Shown one piece after another: positions 1 to 11,835 of a stretch of 64,000 bases of DNA. The notes under the pieces are model-generated. The model was not told the DNA's origin. It ran no database searches and saw only the letters and a list, made by a program, of their open reading frames with translations. Position 1 is the stretch's first letter. Each line of letters opens with the position of its first letter. Location: NCBI GenBank assembly GCA_022661535.1, contig JAKULF010000005.1, forward strand, positions 3,472,001 through 3,536,000, read 5' to 3'. This DNA comes from Eutypa lata (taxonomy: Eukaryota > Ascomycota > Sordariomycetes > Xylariales > Diatrypaceae). Made by a program: the position numbers and the translations under genes.

Positions 1-71
1 TGATATTGTATAGATCTAGGACGAGTCGACTGGAGTCTGTAGTGCCTGGATCCCTTCGTTACCGTTGTATA

Positions 72-1194
72 TCAAGTGCTATTTGCGTAGTCGCGTAACG
101 GCACTTCGGGCCAGCCATGCAGTTCCAAAGTCTGCGCGTATTTGAAAAGCTCCGGCAGGATATCCGCATGCTTCTCCCTCCATTCCTGCTTCAGGCCAGG
201 CGCGAGCTTGGTCTCGCAGTCATCCGGTTGTACCGCACTTGCCCTTCCGACGAACGTCTCACCATCCTCAAGAGCATCGAAGATGATCTTGTGACTAGCG
301 GCCTCCCACAGTAACGAGTCGTGCGTAAAGAAGCGCGGTAGCCTGGCCCTGCCAAGAGCTTTCGGTAGGCAGACTTTGAAAAGGTCGATGTTGCTCGCTA
401 GCGGACCGCTCAGCCTCCATGCATCGTTGTAGCCCCCAAACTGCTCGCCAAAGAAGCTAGGCTGCACGACGAGATCTATGCTGGACCCAATGTTGGTAGT
501 GGGTACGAGTGCTCGGGTGCCACCAAACTTCCTCAGAGTAAATACAAAGTTAGACCAGGGCAGCTGCTGGACGACAGATTCTGAGTAGCGGTTTAAGTAG
601 AACAGAGGCACCATCATCCAAGACCCGCGATAGGATGGCCCTAATGCAATGTGCTGCTTGACCCGAGCGCGGGTCTCAGGGTAGAAAGTCAATGTCCATT
701 GTGTGACGAGAGCGCCGGCGGACCAGGAGACGACTGAGACGCCGTCACGTGATGGATACTCGTCGGAAACCTTCTTGATGGCATGGCTGACAAACTCAGC
801 ACTGCGTTGTCCATCTAGCAGCAGCCTTTCAGGTACCGCAACGTAGCAAGGTTGGAAGCCGCGTTCAATGAGAGGCGGAATGAGCGTATAGTCCCAATTG
901 ATCTGAGGGCTGAAATAGTGAAATATGGTTAGTTGGACATAGTCTCAAGTCGACACACAAGGACACTTACGTCACGCCTGTTCCGTGCACGAGTAACACA
1001 ACCCCCTTTGCCCCCTCTACTTGTCTCGGACACGATACAGCTTGGTCAAGTAGTGTTAGATCTACCAAAGGTTGCGGATCAGATCCACTGGGCAAGAGAA
1101 ACCCGCCTTCATCCACTGTATCTGGGCTTCTATTTAGAGCCCATAAGGCAGCTAGAAGAGCTACAAACAACGACAGATACCGTGCCCAGGCCAT
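72..1194 (-). CDS. CALB-type secreted or membrane-anchored lipase (alpha/beta hydrolase)
   Basis: Two exons, 1194-971 and 909-72, with a 61-bp intron (GTAAGT...TTTCAG), give 353 aa. The N-terminus is hydrophobic (about residues 5-20), suggesting a signal peptide or anchor. The fold follows the Candida antarctica lipase B family: oxyanion region VHGTGVT just before the intron, nucleophile Ser138 in WSAGAL, Asp220 in SIDLVVQP (the CALB acid sits in an equivalent -D-x-x-VQP motif) and a candidate His271 in FFTHDS. A PTTN motif before the Asp is also shared with CALB. The inferred role is hydrolysis of triglycerides or other bulky esters outside the cell or in the secretory route; the true substrate cannot be read from the sequence. 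It is compact and unbroken. The start is the first ATG, directly before the hydrophobic stretch. Confidence 0.85.
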
Positions 1195-1803
1195 TTCATC
1201 AGGACATCTAGAAACAATGATACCTCGATGATACCTCGATACACTGTTACGAAAGTGTTCAATAAGTCTGACATATACTTGTCTGGTTTGATATATTTAA
1301 TCGACTTAGATGGCCAATAAATACCAACGGAAACATCTAAGCATGGGTATCTGAAGAATCCCGAAGGATTCAGCGGAGTTCTCGTACCCGGCTCCATCGA
1401 GATCAGATGATCGGACTGTGGATTTACACCGAGTAGGAATAGGTACGCTAATTAGACTGAGCAAGGTATAATTATCCCAGAAGTACGATGTAGATAATAG
1501 TAACTGCTAATAGCCCTATTGAACAGCTCACGTGGCTCTCTAGAGGCATAGATATTGTAGTGCCTGCTATGTAGCTACATTTAGGTGTGAAGTAGGTAGA
1601 AAAGGGGTAGAATAGGTAGGTACTTACTTAAGCACTTCGTACTCTGTGGGTCCATTGTCACACTAGAGCTACATTATCGATAAGCTAAACTTTCCCCAAT
1701 TGAAGCTTCTGCTCAGAAATGGAGTCAGTACCTACATGTTAGCTGCTGATTCTTCCACAGTCGAGAACTGGAAAATAATGCGACCATATCAGCATTTTTC
1801 AAG
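1195..1803. other. Intergenic region, divergent promoters of lipase and PUS1
   Basis: This 0.6-kb spacer separates the start of the lipase (leftward) from the start of PUS1 (rightward), so it must carry both promoters. It holds short AGGTAGGTA/TAGGTAC runs of the kind common in Sordariomycete intergenic DNA. I see no gene in it. Confidence 0.6.
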
Positions 1804-4107
1804 ATGGCTTCAGAAAACAACGCCGGCGAACATTCGAGCGGTAATGGAGCCAATGTCGCTTCTACCAACGAAAAGAGCGCATCCTCTCCCAATCTCCCTC
1901 CTGCGAACGAGAACACTTCAAACAATGCGGGGTCTAGCAACGAACCCAATGGCGAAAACAAGCGTCGAGATCAACAATCCGGCTCGAATCGCGGTCGCCG
2001 CGACAGAGGTGACCGGGGAGGCAAAAGGGGTAGAGGAGGTAAAGGCAGAGGAGGTGGAAGAGACCAAGACCAAGATCGCAAGAGGAAGGAGTGAGTAACG
2101 AGTTCTACCAAGCCTTTCCACATTAATCTTTTGGTTTGAAGTTCTTCAGCCAACGCCAACTAACCAGGAAGCAGACGAGGGCCCCAAGACAGGCGCGAGC
2201 GAAACGGCGGCGAATGGCAGGAGAAGAAGCGTAGACGGTTGGAGAACGCAGATGGGACGACAACGGGCGACGCGGACCAGAGCAGCTACATGAGCATTCC
2301 CTTCTCGGAGGCCGAGATCGCGGCGGAGGAGCGCCGGCCGAAGCGCAAGGTCGCCGTGCTGATCGGCTACTCGGGGACGGGGTACCACGGCCTGCAGATC
2401 AACCACAAGGACAAGACGATCGAAGGCGACATCTTCGCGGCCCTAGTCGCCGCCAACTCCATCTCCAAGGCCAACGCGTCCGACCCGCGCAAGTCGAGCT
2501 TCGTGCGCTGCGCCCGCACCGACAAGGGCGTGCACGCCGCCGGCAACATGATATCCCTGAAGCTGATCATTGAGGATCCCGATATTGTTAAGAAGATCAA
2601 CGACGCGCTGCCGTCGCAGATCCGCGTCTGGGGCATCCACCGCACGAACAACGCCTTCAGCTGCTACCAGCAGTGCGACTCGCGCTGGTACGAGTACCTG
2701 ATGCCGAGCTACTGCTTGCTGCCCCCACACCCGGAGAGCTTTCTCGGGAAGAAGGTGCTCGACTCGGTTAAAGAGAAGGGAATCGAGGCGGAGTACGCGG
2801 AACGACTAGGTGAAGTAAAGGACTACTGGAAAGAGGTCGAGGAGAACGACATTCAGCCTATACTAGACAGCTTAGACCCGCACGTTCGCGAGCTTGTGGT
2901 TCAGCGCATGCACGCGTCCGAGAGGGAAGTGGCTGCTCAGGACGAGTCGGCACGGCCTGATTCTAATGGCGAAGCCTCAGGTCAGAAGAAGACAGACGAT
3001 AAATCGCAGGATGTCCAAAGCGAAGATGTCGCAAAAGAGTCTTCGGATACTGCTATAGAGAGTGTGCCTACGGCAGCAACCGAGAACGCCCTCCAGACAA
3101 GCGACACCGTCGGGGAGGAGTCTACGGTTGCGGCAGACTTAGCATCAGCAGCACCTGCGGACCCCGCCGAGGACACGACTACGACGATGGACGGTAAAGA
3201 CGCGAAGGAAGCGAAGCAGCCCAAGCTCAGCCCGGTCGACGTCGCGCTCAAGCGGATCAAAACAGCGTACATAGACGCCAAGCGGCGATACCGCGCGACG
3301 CCGGAGCGGATCGCGCGGCTGCAGGGGGCGCTGGACCAGTACGTGGGGACGCGGAACTACCACAACTACACGGTGCAGAAGGGGCACGCGGACCCGTCGG
3401 CGAAGCGGCTGATCAAGTCGTTCGTGGTGGAGCGCGAGCCGATCCAGATCAACGACACGCAGTGGCTGTCGCTGAAGGTGCACGGGCAGTCCTTCATGAT
3501 GCACCAGATCCGGAAGATGGTGGGCCTGGCCGTGCTGACGGCGCGGTGCGGCGCCCTCGACCCGGCTGCCTTCGTCCCGCAGACCTACGGCCCCGCCCGC
3601 GTCAGCATCCCCAAGGCCCCCGGCCTCGGCCTGCTGCTCGAGCGGCCCGTCTTCAATAGCTACAACCAGCGCGCCGTCGACAGCCTCGGCCTCGAGGCCC
3701 TCGACTTTTCGAACTACGAGAAGGAGATCCGCGCTTTCAAGGATGAGCATATATATCGTCGCATATTTGAGCTCGAGGAGAAGGAGAATTCGTGAGTACT
3801 CCCCAGCATTGGTACTCCCTGTCACCACTGATACATTCACTTCACTGGTTTTCCTTTTCTTTCTTTCATATTATTTTCCCCCTTCTTTCAATTTCTAGGT
3901 GCGTGCAGGAAAAGGTGCTGACGTCTACAATGCAGATTCCATACATTCTTCCACCAGATCGATAGCTTCAAGTCAGACTACTTCCTGTGGGTCACGGCTC
4001 ATGGCATCGAAGCGGCGCAGCAAAGAGCCGGTCCCCAGGCTGTGCCTAAGGAGCTCGAGGAGGAGCTAGGAAACGAGGGCGAGAACCCCGAGGATGGAGA
4101 TGGTTGA
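1804..4107 (+). CDS. PUS1: tRNA pseudouridine synthase 1 (TruA/PUS1 family)
   Basis: Three exons, 1804-2090, 2175-3791 and 3936-4107, give 691 aa. The enzyme isomerises uridines to pseudouridine in tRNAs, and also in some snRNA and mRNA sites in yeast, mainly in the nucleus. The TruA signature RTDKGVHAAGN is intact, with catalytic Asp212. The C-terminal core (SFMMHQIRKMVGLA, then a PKAPGLGLLLERP block) matches the family. The first about 95 residues are low-complexity and become rich in RG/RGG, which may aid RNA binding or nuclear entry. A loop of roughly residues 350-445 is acidic and Ser/Thr-rich, an insertion relative to bacterial TruA. The first splice is the least certain: GTGAGT at 2091 to CAG at 2174 keeps the frame and has a CTAAC branch site 11 nt upstream. 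The second intron (3792-3935) also has a GCTGAC branch site. Confidence 0.93.
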
Positions 4108-4707
4108 ACGAAGTAGGGCGAGATATAGGCACTACTTACTCTACTCTGTTGCCGCGTCGGCTTTTATCCTATCAAGGCTTGTTTTTCGAGCCTATTTCCG
4201 ACCGACGGACTAACTCCGCATCAAGTTAGCTATCCGCAGTAGATATAGGAACTTAGTTAGATGGTTGGGAGGTTTAGTCGGACACATCAATAACATCACA
4301 GCTTAGTTAGCGAATAACTTGCCAAAATCACGATAATAGAATACTAGTAGATGGTGAAAACGCAAATGCATTCATAGTAGAAATCCCACTTGTCTACCTA
4401 TAAGTAAGTAAGTAGGTAGACTCTCGTGAAACGCCGCCTGTCTATCCTAGTGAATAGGATTAGAAGGACTTCCCCCCTGTTTCCCGGTTTCCCTTAACGC
4501 CACTGACGCCGCAGCCGCTAATACAAGAAAACCATTCGCATATACCGATGCGGTGAATGCCATGCCATGCCGTGAAATCAAATCCTCTATCCACTCACTC
4601 CATGCATTGTCCCCTCCAAGTGTGCTCTATCCTGAACCCAAACTCAGCTCAGCTCAGTCTAGTTCATGCTAACGAGCGTCCAGTTCAGTTCAAGCATGCA
4701 CACACAC
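4108..4707. other. Intergenic region between convergent genes
   Basis: This spacer lies between the 3' ends of PUS1 and MED22, so it should contain both polyadenylation regions. It includes short AAGTAAGTAAGTAGGTAG-type runs near 4400. No gene is visible. Confidence 0.6.
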
Positions 4708-5764
4708 CTACTTATTCCCACTCATCACCTCATCCTTCCCATTCTTCTTCTCACCATCTCCCTCATCTTCACCCTCGCCCTCTTTCTCCTTGCCCTTTCC
4801 ATTTCCATTCTTCTCACCATCACCATTAGCAGCAACAACAGCAGCTCTAGCCTTCTGAACCTGCTCTTCCACGTGAAGTTCCTCGAGCTTCTTGAGGATC
4901 TCGAGAGACCTCTCCATCTTGGCCTTCGTTTCAGATGCCATCTTTCCAGCGGCCTGCTGCGGCTGCGGCTGCGGCTGCGGCTGCGGGGCGTTGTTGGCCT
5001 GCTGTGGGGCGCTGCCCTCGCCGGGCTTGCGGAGCGGACCCTGAAGCCAGAGGCCTTTGATCTCACGGTTGAGAACGTAGAGGCCTTGGATCTCGTTCAC
5101 CTGTTGGGTGGGAGGGAGTGAGGGAAAGTGTTTGTTAGTTTATGTATGCATAAAATGATAGGTATAAAGACTAGAGAGCGAGGAGGCTAAGGTATAGGTG
5201 AGGGGAATGAGGGTCGGCTAGGATGTAACTAGTCACGTGTGTGATTGATATACTTACCAAAGCAGCCGTCTCAGTCCGCATCGCCAGGCGGTTCAGCGAC
5301 GCGTGCTCGATGACGGCGCCCTGCGGCGGCGGGTCCGTGGCCGCGTTGACCATGTTCAGGAAGCGCGACAGGATCGTCGCCATGGCCTTGTTGTGGCGAT
5401 CTAGAATATCAGAGGGTTCATCGTTAGCAGTCTCTTCCTCGTTCTCCTTGCCATTCTCCTTGTCATCTTGCTGCTGCTGCTGCTGCTGACTTCCAGATCT
5501 AGAACCGTGCTCCGCTTGTGGGAGGTCTTGTTGCTCCTGCTCCTCGTCTAGGCGGCGTTTCTCCTCGGTCGTCCACATATCCGGCGGGGCTCCCTCCCGA
5601 GTCCCGGTGAGTTTCTCGAAGATATCCGCGTTGGTGATGGAGGCCGTGCGCTTGCGTAGGGGAACGGAGGTAGGAGGAGGTCCGGACTGCGCCTTCTGCC
5701 GAGGTCCCTCTCCGTTATCATTGCTGTTGGTCCCAGTGGTGTTGGTTTTCTTCTGGGAGGCCAT
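4708..5764 (-). CDS. MED22: Mediator complex subunit 22 (Surf5/Srb6 family)
   Basis: Two exons, 5764-5258 and 5100-4708, with a 157-bp intron, give 299 aa. The family core spans the splice: ILDRHNKAMATILSRFLNMV, a hydrophobic middle with RTETAAL, then VNEIQGLYVLNREIKGLWL. This pattern of a short helical bundle ending in a Leu-Trp motif is that of MED22, a head-module subunit that links RNA polymerase II to activators in the nucleus. The flanks are low-complexity: a polyQ run and acidic region (about residues 90-125), a QPQPQPQP run after the core, and a Lys/Glu/Gly-rich tail. It is longer than yeast Srb6 because of these disordered arms. The ATG at 5764 is chosen over upstream in-frame ATGs because the sequence before it is not protein-like. 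Confidence 0.82.
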
Positions 5765-7123
5765 GTTGTCGTAGTACATTACACTCCAATAGATATGAAT
5801 CGACAGTACCAAATATATTGCGTATGTGGTGGTGAGAAGGAGTTGCAGTTATCTGCTTGGTCTGACGAACCCCACATGCATTTATATGTAGGTAGAGAAC
5901 AATCATGAATCAGACCTTGTTTTGTTGCCTTAGATTGTGATTCATCTCCCCAGCATCCAGCCCAATCACATTGACTTTAATGCCTGATGCATGGCATTGA
6001 TCTCATAGCTGACAAGAAGTCCCCCAAAATTGGTTGCTCGTGGAAGCAATCCGAGCCCACCTGCATCCTAACTAAGACGGTCCAGGTTCCTAAGGAGACC
6101 GGTTTTGTCCTTTGAGCTGAGGACATATACATAAAGCTTGCCTGGCGTGCGTGGCAGCTTACGATGCCAAATATAGAGGTCTGGCATCTCTCCGAACACG
6201 AGAGCAAGGCAGCAGCAAACCGACACCTAGCTAAGTTGCACAAGAAAGAGAAATGAAAACTTACCAAGGATACTGTGGTTTTCTTTCTTGGATTCCATCT
6301 TGAATGAATGCCTTTGATGATTTCTACGTTCAAGAAATGATCAGATCTGTGATTGAGACGTTTTTTCTTGCTTTCTGGTTGATTTGGTGGAATAAAAAAG
6401 GTCGGCGATGTTGTAAATAATAGAAAGGAAGGCATGGAGAGTCGACGACATGATATGCTGAAGGCCATAAGTACGTGGGTGGGGTTCTACAGGGCCTAGC
6501 TCCAAACTATTAGGTAATGATTCTACCCAATCAGCTCGTTCCTTTCTGCGTCGCTGCACCCCACGAGATCCATAATTATCACTACTTCTCTCCTATTGTC
6601 TCTTCCTGGTAGTTTAGAATGACAATGGTTATCTAAGTAATTAGATATAATTCGAGATCTGTCTTACCAAGAGCCTTTCCTATTGTATGTCAATACGTCA
6701 CTTTCACAAGCTTAGATGAACCGCCTAAGCAAACCATAGAAGGAAAAGCACAGTGACTCGTCCTCTTGTAGCTAGCTCGGCTGACATTATTTATGCATGC
6801 TTTATCAGGCTGTCAATCAGATTAGACCACACCTTGCTAAGATTAAATGCTCATTTTCAATTACTGCTTGAGGACGACTATGAGTACTCCGGGTTTTTAA
6901 CAAAGGAAAAGCTCGTAATAGGGAAGAGGTATCATTTATGTTGCACCATTAAGCCACCTCGCGCCACCTTTCAGACTGTCCATTGCCCAAACCATGAGGG
7001 TATAACCACCATCAACTTTTCCTAGTCTCTGTTTTCATTTCCCCATCCATTACACGCACTTATTATGGGTATCACCAGTGCTTCCACCTATCCATGTTGC
7101 ACACTCGTCATAACCTCCTGTTC
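5765..7123. other. Intergenic region, no gene seen
   Basis: This 1.36-kb spacer lies between the MED22 start and the HAM1-like stop. Several open frames of 60-160 codons occur here, but none has family motifs, sensible composition or splice continuity. It should hold the MED22 promoter. AT-rich stretches near 6360-6430 and 6600-6650 look like ordinary promoter DNA. Confidence 0.5.
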
Positions 7124-9851
7124 CTAGATCGTTGTGATGTGGTCACCAGTCGTGGGAGGAACTGGTGCAGCCAGCTTTCCGTTCACGACCCTTCCACTCG
7201 AGAGTTGACCGTTTGCACCATTGCCGTGGCCGTTAGTGTAGTTACCACTAGCGCCGTCGAACGTATGAGGTTTACGGGTAACGCTTGGTGCGCTGGGAAT
7301 CGTACTGCTCTTTGAGGCTGTGCCGATAGAGAAAACAGGACTCTCCCACCGCTCACCCTTGCGCGCGAGCTCCTTGTATTCGGTGGCCTTCGAACTGATT
7401 CCACCAGGAAGATGGATGTCGGGGAAAATGCTGTCCTCCTTCGTCACTGCCACGTTGACCTTCTTGTCAGCCGCAATAGCCTCGGCCTTCTTTTTGCCCT
7501 GAAGCACCTGCTTCTGAGCAGCATCGACGTAGCGCTTATACATGTTGGGGACGTTGGTAGGGTCGTTCTTGGCGGATTCGAGAGCCCGGTCTGCTTCCTG
7601 CTTGATCTGGAAAAGCAGTTGGTCGAGTTTGGTGAACTGAGCCTTGAGCTGCTGCTCAGCTACCTTCTGAACAGCTGGGCGGAGAACCTTTAGCATCATA
7701 GGCTTGAACAGACCAAACAGCAACTTGTGGTTAGACTTCACTAGCTTTATCTTGAGATTCTTGACGTCGACGTCTACTTTGTCAATCTTGAAGAAATTCT
7801 GCTTATCAGAGGCATCTGCGGTAGACAACTTCAATCGAAAGCTGAGTCCATCACCCCCAAGGAAGAGGTTCGCAACACCGGTGTCCGTGATAGAGGGGAA
7901 GCCCTGTTTGCGCTTGACGTAGAAGCTGACATCACGCAAGTCCATTTGGACGCCCGTGACCTTCACGTCGACCGAGTTCTTGTTCTTGCTAGCAATCTTC
8001 TTGCGGCCCCAGCGGAAGTAGTTGTCACTGGCAACCTCCAGGACATTGGGCATGAAGTTGTCGCTTTCTAGAACGAGGTTCTCAATGACGGCATCAACCT
8101 GAGGGTCCGAGTACTCGATTCGGGGAACAGGAATGTATGCAATGTTCTCAAGAGCCGCAGGTATAATCACGTCGGCTAAATCCTTTACCAAGTGAGGCTT
8201 AAAGGTTGGCTTGCCGCTGTCATCGTTACCGAGGCTCTTGAACAGCTTCTCCACGGACGTAGCAAACGACTTGTTTTGGGGGTCCTGATCGAATTGATCG
8301 GCAAGGAATTTGATCTCGTCAACGACCCGGTCGGTATGAGCCTTGTACTTCTGGCGGAGTAGATAGTCGCCATGGTCGTATAGGCGGTTCCATTCCTGAT
8401 CCGATTCATCTTCTAGGATGTATCCCTGTTCTTGGAGGCATCGACGAATGTACTGATTGATAGCCTTAAACCACCCCTTAAGCTCGGGATCTCTGTCAGA
8501 ATCGTCGTAGATGGTCTTGATTGAGGACCAAAGATCGTCACTGGAGGTGCCATTGGCAAAGCGCTCGATGAGGGTCTGGCGTCACGTTAGAAATTAAGCT
8601 TATGTATCAAAGGCCTGTCAATGCATACCTTTAGGTCAGCCTCGGCTGCAGCCAGGCCAGTTCTAGCTTCCTGCAGGGTGCTGGTACCGCCAGAGGCTAG
8701 ACGCTTACTGTGGCTTCCATACTCATCAGCCAAGTCAAGCAAGGTGGTGATAGCTTGCTGATAGTCGGGATGCTGCTGGCATTCGAGAACCATTTTCTAA
8801 AACTGTTAGTATATTGAGATGACAAGAGATTCAATCCGACTCACCTTAAGACGCCAGATAGTCCTCTCACGGCGCTCCTCGGGTACCTTCTTGGCAAGAT
8901 ATTCCTTAGTACGAGCCCGATACACCTCAGCTGTTTCTTTAGCTGACTTCTTCGCATTTTCCTTCTTCTCATCGGGAATCCTGGCGTCGACTTGGTTGGT
9001 AGCGGTTTGGGCCGCAGAAGCCGGATCGATACTACCGTCCGGTCCTCTCGCAGCGCTAGAAGCGGTACCAGCAACATCCTGGGCATCCTTCTTCGGGTCG
9101 CCCTTGTAAGCGCTCTGAAGCTGGTTCTTCAGATTCGTCTTAGAGAGATCGGGGACATCATGCCAAGTATTGTCTTGGGCAGGCTCATCGAGACCAGCAA
9201 GGGCTTCTCCTGATGGCTTCACTTTGGATGCGACGTTGGTGGCAGCATCCCCAGCCATATCACGGATGAGAACAGTAGCATCCTTTACTATAATATTGTT
9301 AGCATGTACAGATAATATCTGTTAGATAATAGTGTGCACTTACGTAGCTTGCGGAATTGGCCATTAGTAATGATCAAGGTTCCGAGCGTTCGCAGACCTT
9401 CCAAAGCCTGATCGCCGTGCTGCTTGGCTGTCTCTTTATCGAGAGGGGCACCTGGTGTGCTAACTGCCTTGGGGTCAAAGTGCTGAGTCTGCCAGATGAA
9501 ATCTTGTAAGAGATTTCCTTCATTCTTGGAAAGCAAGAGCAGCTTTGCTTCGTTAACAACCTCCTTGAAGTCTGCGACGAGTGCACGCCCTTCTTCAGAA
9601 AGCCTGTTGGATGGGTTTGCTAGGGCCTTTGACGCAAGGAAGCTGTTGAGAGCGACATCGATTTGCTCATTCTAAGGTTATGTCAGCCATTTCTGCTATG
9701 AGACGATAGTACTGTTATAGGTAGTCTTAAGGGTACTTACAGATGGGACCTTGCCAGTCTGGAAAGCATTGACGATACCATAGATTTGGAGTTTGCGGTT
9801 GACATCGGCTTCCTTCTGCTTAGGGTCGAGAGGTTTGTTGACAGTCGCCAT
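7124..9851 (-). CDS. HAM1-like protein (N- and C-terminal HAM1-like domains, BPI/LBP-type fold)
   Basis: Five exons, 9851-9741, 9671-9344, 9287-8845, 8796-8629 and 8575-7124, give 833 aa. All four introns are 48-69 bp, start GTAAGT, GTGAGT or GTATGC and keep the frame. The N-terminal half is helical and soluble (MATVNKPLDPKQKEADVNRK start; repeated Lys/Glu/Ala segments). The C-terminal half has alternating hydrophobic strands (for example the stretch around YIPVPRIEYSDP and LFLGGDGLSFRLKL) resembling the lipid-binding tubular fold of BPI/LBP proteins. The last about 80 residues are Ser/Gly/Asn-rich and probably disordered. The family is conserved across filamentous ascomycetes and poorly studied; a lipid-transfer or membrane-contact role is inference from the fold. 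Family assignment rests on remembered similarity, not a search. Confidence 0.72.
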
Positions 9852-11718
9852 GATTGCAGTTTGTAAGATTCTTCGTTGAGGTGTATCTATTGGGTGAAAT
9901 TCGTGGGTTGGAAGTAAACAACAGCACTTTGCAGGTGTTACTTAGTAGATATTAGTTTTTTGGAGACGAAGCACACGTTGATTGGGTATCAGGGTATCAA
10001 AAAGAAAAGTATTATGTAGTGTGGGTATACTTCGTGGGACACGACAGAGTTGTTTACTTAGTGAATAGTAAGTAGTATCAGGAAGAAAAGATGTAAAGAT
10101 CAGGTGAGGGCCTGGGGGATGAAAAAGGTGTTTATAGTAATGTTTGGTATGAAAGGGAGATGTAAGGTCAACTGGTGGTGGTGCTAGGGGGACTAGGTAA
10201 GTACCTACATGTATGTATGTAGGCAAGCGGATTCAAGGGAGCTTGTCTGAAAGTTACCGGAGCGGCTTTCCTTGCTTCAGCTCAATTGCCAGGTACATGT
10301 CATCATTACTGTTACTCGTGCGATCATGTAGGTACCTATTTGTTCGACTATTTGAAGCAAGTCAAGTGTTCATGTAATGTTGCCCTGATTAGGTGCTACA
10401 TATGTACGTATTAGATCATGACCATTTTATTCCATTGAGCTTTCCATCTTTCAAGGTTGATAGTGACGTTAAATTTCATGATGTTGTACGTCATACCCAT
10501 GTTTATATGCGCTAAGTCACTTGTTTAAGGTCCGGGCTGTCTTTAATTGGTTAGGTTTGTGGATCGGGATCGCGCGTCTCATCTCCACGTACCGAACTTA
10601 TTACCCACATACTTATGCCACCTTGGCTATCCTTGCTTTAATCTGGGGTATTATACGTACCACATGTGAATATTTCTCCTAGCCCTTGACTACTAGCCAT
10701 CTCGGATCACGACTTGGTTCACTTAGAAAATTCGCTATTAGCTTTGTTATAACTAGTAGCTTCCCTTGGAAACTGCAGGTATTTGAATCAATGTACGAAC
10801 TGCTCAGCAAGATTTAATGGCAGAAATAGCAAGTCATGTACGTACGTTACGAGGTACCTACGTTACGCGGGTGTTTCAGATGCCCCGTACCGTGTATGTT
10901 ATTTGGTGAATACACATCGTAGTTACGAAGTACTTGTGCACTTATTCAGTTTTAAAATTCAACGGACTTTCCCAGCCAAACCATAAAACCTTGCTAGCTA
11001 ACCCCAGATTGCCAGCGCATCCAACTCGGCATAGTGCATAATGAAAGCAATGCAAATTTATTTTCTTGTTTTCACCGCTTAATGCCTATTAATTATAACT
11101 GATATCAGAGTCAGGATGAAGCGAGGCAGTGATCAATGATTGTGGTCAGAACCTACGGAATACAGGCTGAGAGGGTGGGTATCAATGGTATCTAATTCGC
11201 AAGACAACATGAGCTACTTGCTACTCTGCTACTATTGACGCCACGCATTTGGCATTCTCTCGTCAATTATGACGTAAGTCAATGTTGAAAGACCGCGGCA
11301 TATCCATTGTACTCGTCCACGACTGCCCGGGAACTGGAAAGGGGATTATTGGCATAGCCTCTCCGAAATTGTAGCGTATTGTGTAGTAGCGTTGGAATAG
11401 AATGAAAATGATTAGGTTAGAAGTTGAGAAATCGGCATGTGGGAGCACATCAACCTTTAGATTTGCACCATGCTCATTCTAGGCTCATGTCCACAATGCC
11501 GTGCTCCGATAGAAAGTCTATGACGTTTACTTTTTTTTCTCCCGCGAGCGAGCGCCACAGATTGATCGAAGCGAAACTCATTTCACAAGCCACTAACGTT
11601 ACTTCGTTGTGGCTGCAGGAGTTACGCATTTGGACATCGCCTGCATCAATCTCGCCTGTCAAACTGCAACCCGAGGGCCTAACACATTCTGAGGCTAGTG
11701 CCTCTAGTGAATACATAC
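9852..11718. other. Long gene-poor intergenic region
   Basis: This 1.9-kb stretch is the left part of a 3.4-kb gap between HAM1-like and F-box genes. It includes the HAM1-like promoter next to 9852 and short TAGGTAC/GTACGTA runs (10190-10220, 10325-10340, 10840-10870). None of the small open frames looks like a gene. Confidence 0.5.
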
Positions 11719-11830
11719 CAAGCGGTGGACAAAAAAATTGACACACTTCGTGCACTGTGCTACAGCCAAATTGGCTGATATGTGGACAGTGCGAAGAGTG
11801 CGAAGCGTCAATCTTTTTGTCCACCGCTTG
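11719..11830. mobile_element. 112-bp MITE-like palindrome with 5-bp target duplication
   Basis: The two ends are inverted copies of each other. The left end starts CAAGCGGTGGACAAAAA and the right end, reverse-complemented, starts the same way; the first 24 bases agree at 23. Inner parts stay partly complementary (CACTGTG/CACTGTC and GCCAA/TTGGC near the centre), so nearly the whole element can fold as a hairpin. It is flanked on both sides by CATAC (11714-11718 and 11831-11835), which reads as a target-site duplication. It has no coding capacity. The size, palindromic ends and duplication fit a miniature inverted-repeat DNA transposon; the superfamily is not clear, since a 5-bp duplication does not match the TA of Tc1/mariner. 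Confidence 0.75.
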
Positions 11831-11835
11831 CATAC

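Noticed and set aside
3145..3840. A 231-codon open frame on the minus strand
   Set aside because: It is the antisense shadow of the GC-rich PUS1 3' half; its Arg/Leu/Val-heavy sequence has no motif.
4666..5121. Plus-strand hydrophobic 151-codon frame
   Set aside because: Antisense of the MED22 Lys/Glu-rich tail; Leu/Ser runs are produced by the complementary codons.
5977..6468. Minus-strand 163-codon frame upstream of MED22
   Set aside because: No domain, no splice support and Ser/Phe/Arg-heavy composition; probably chance.
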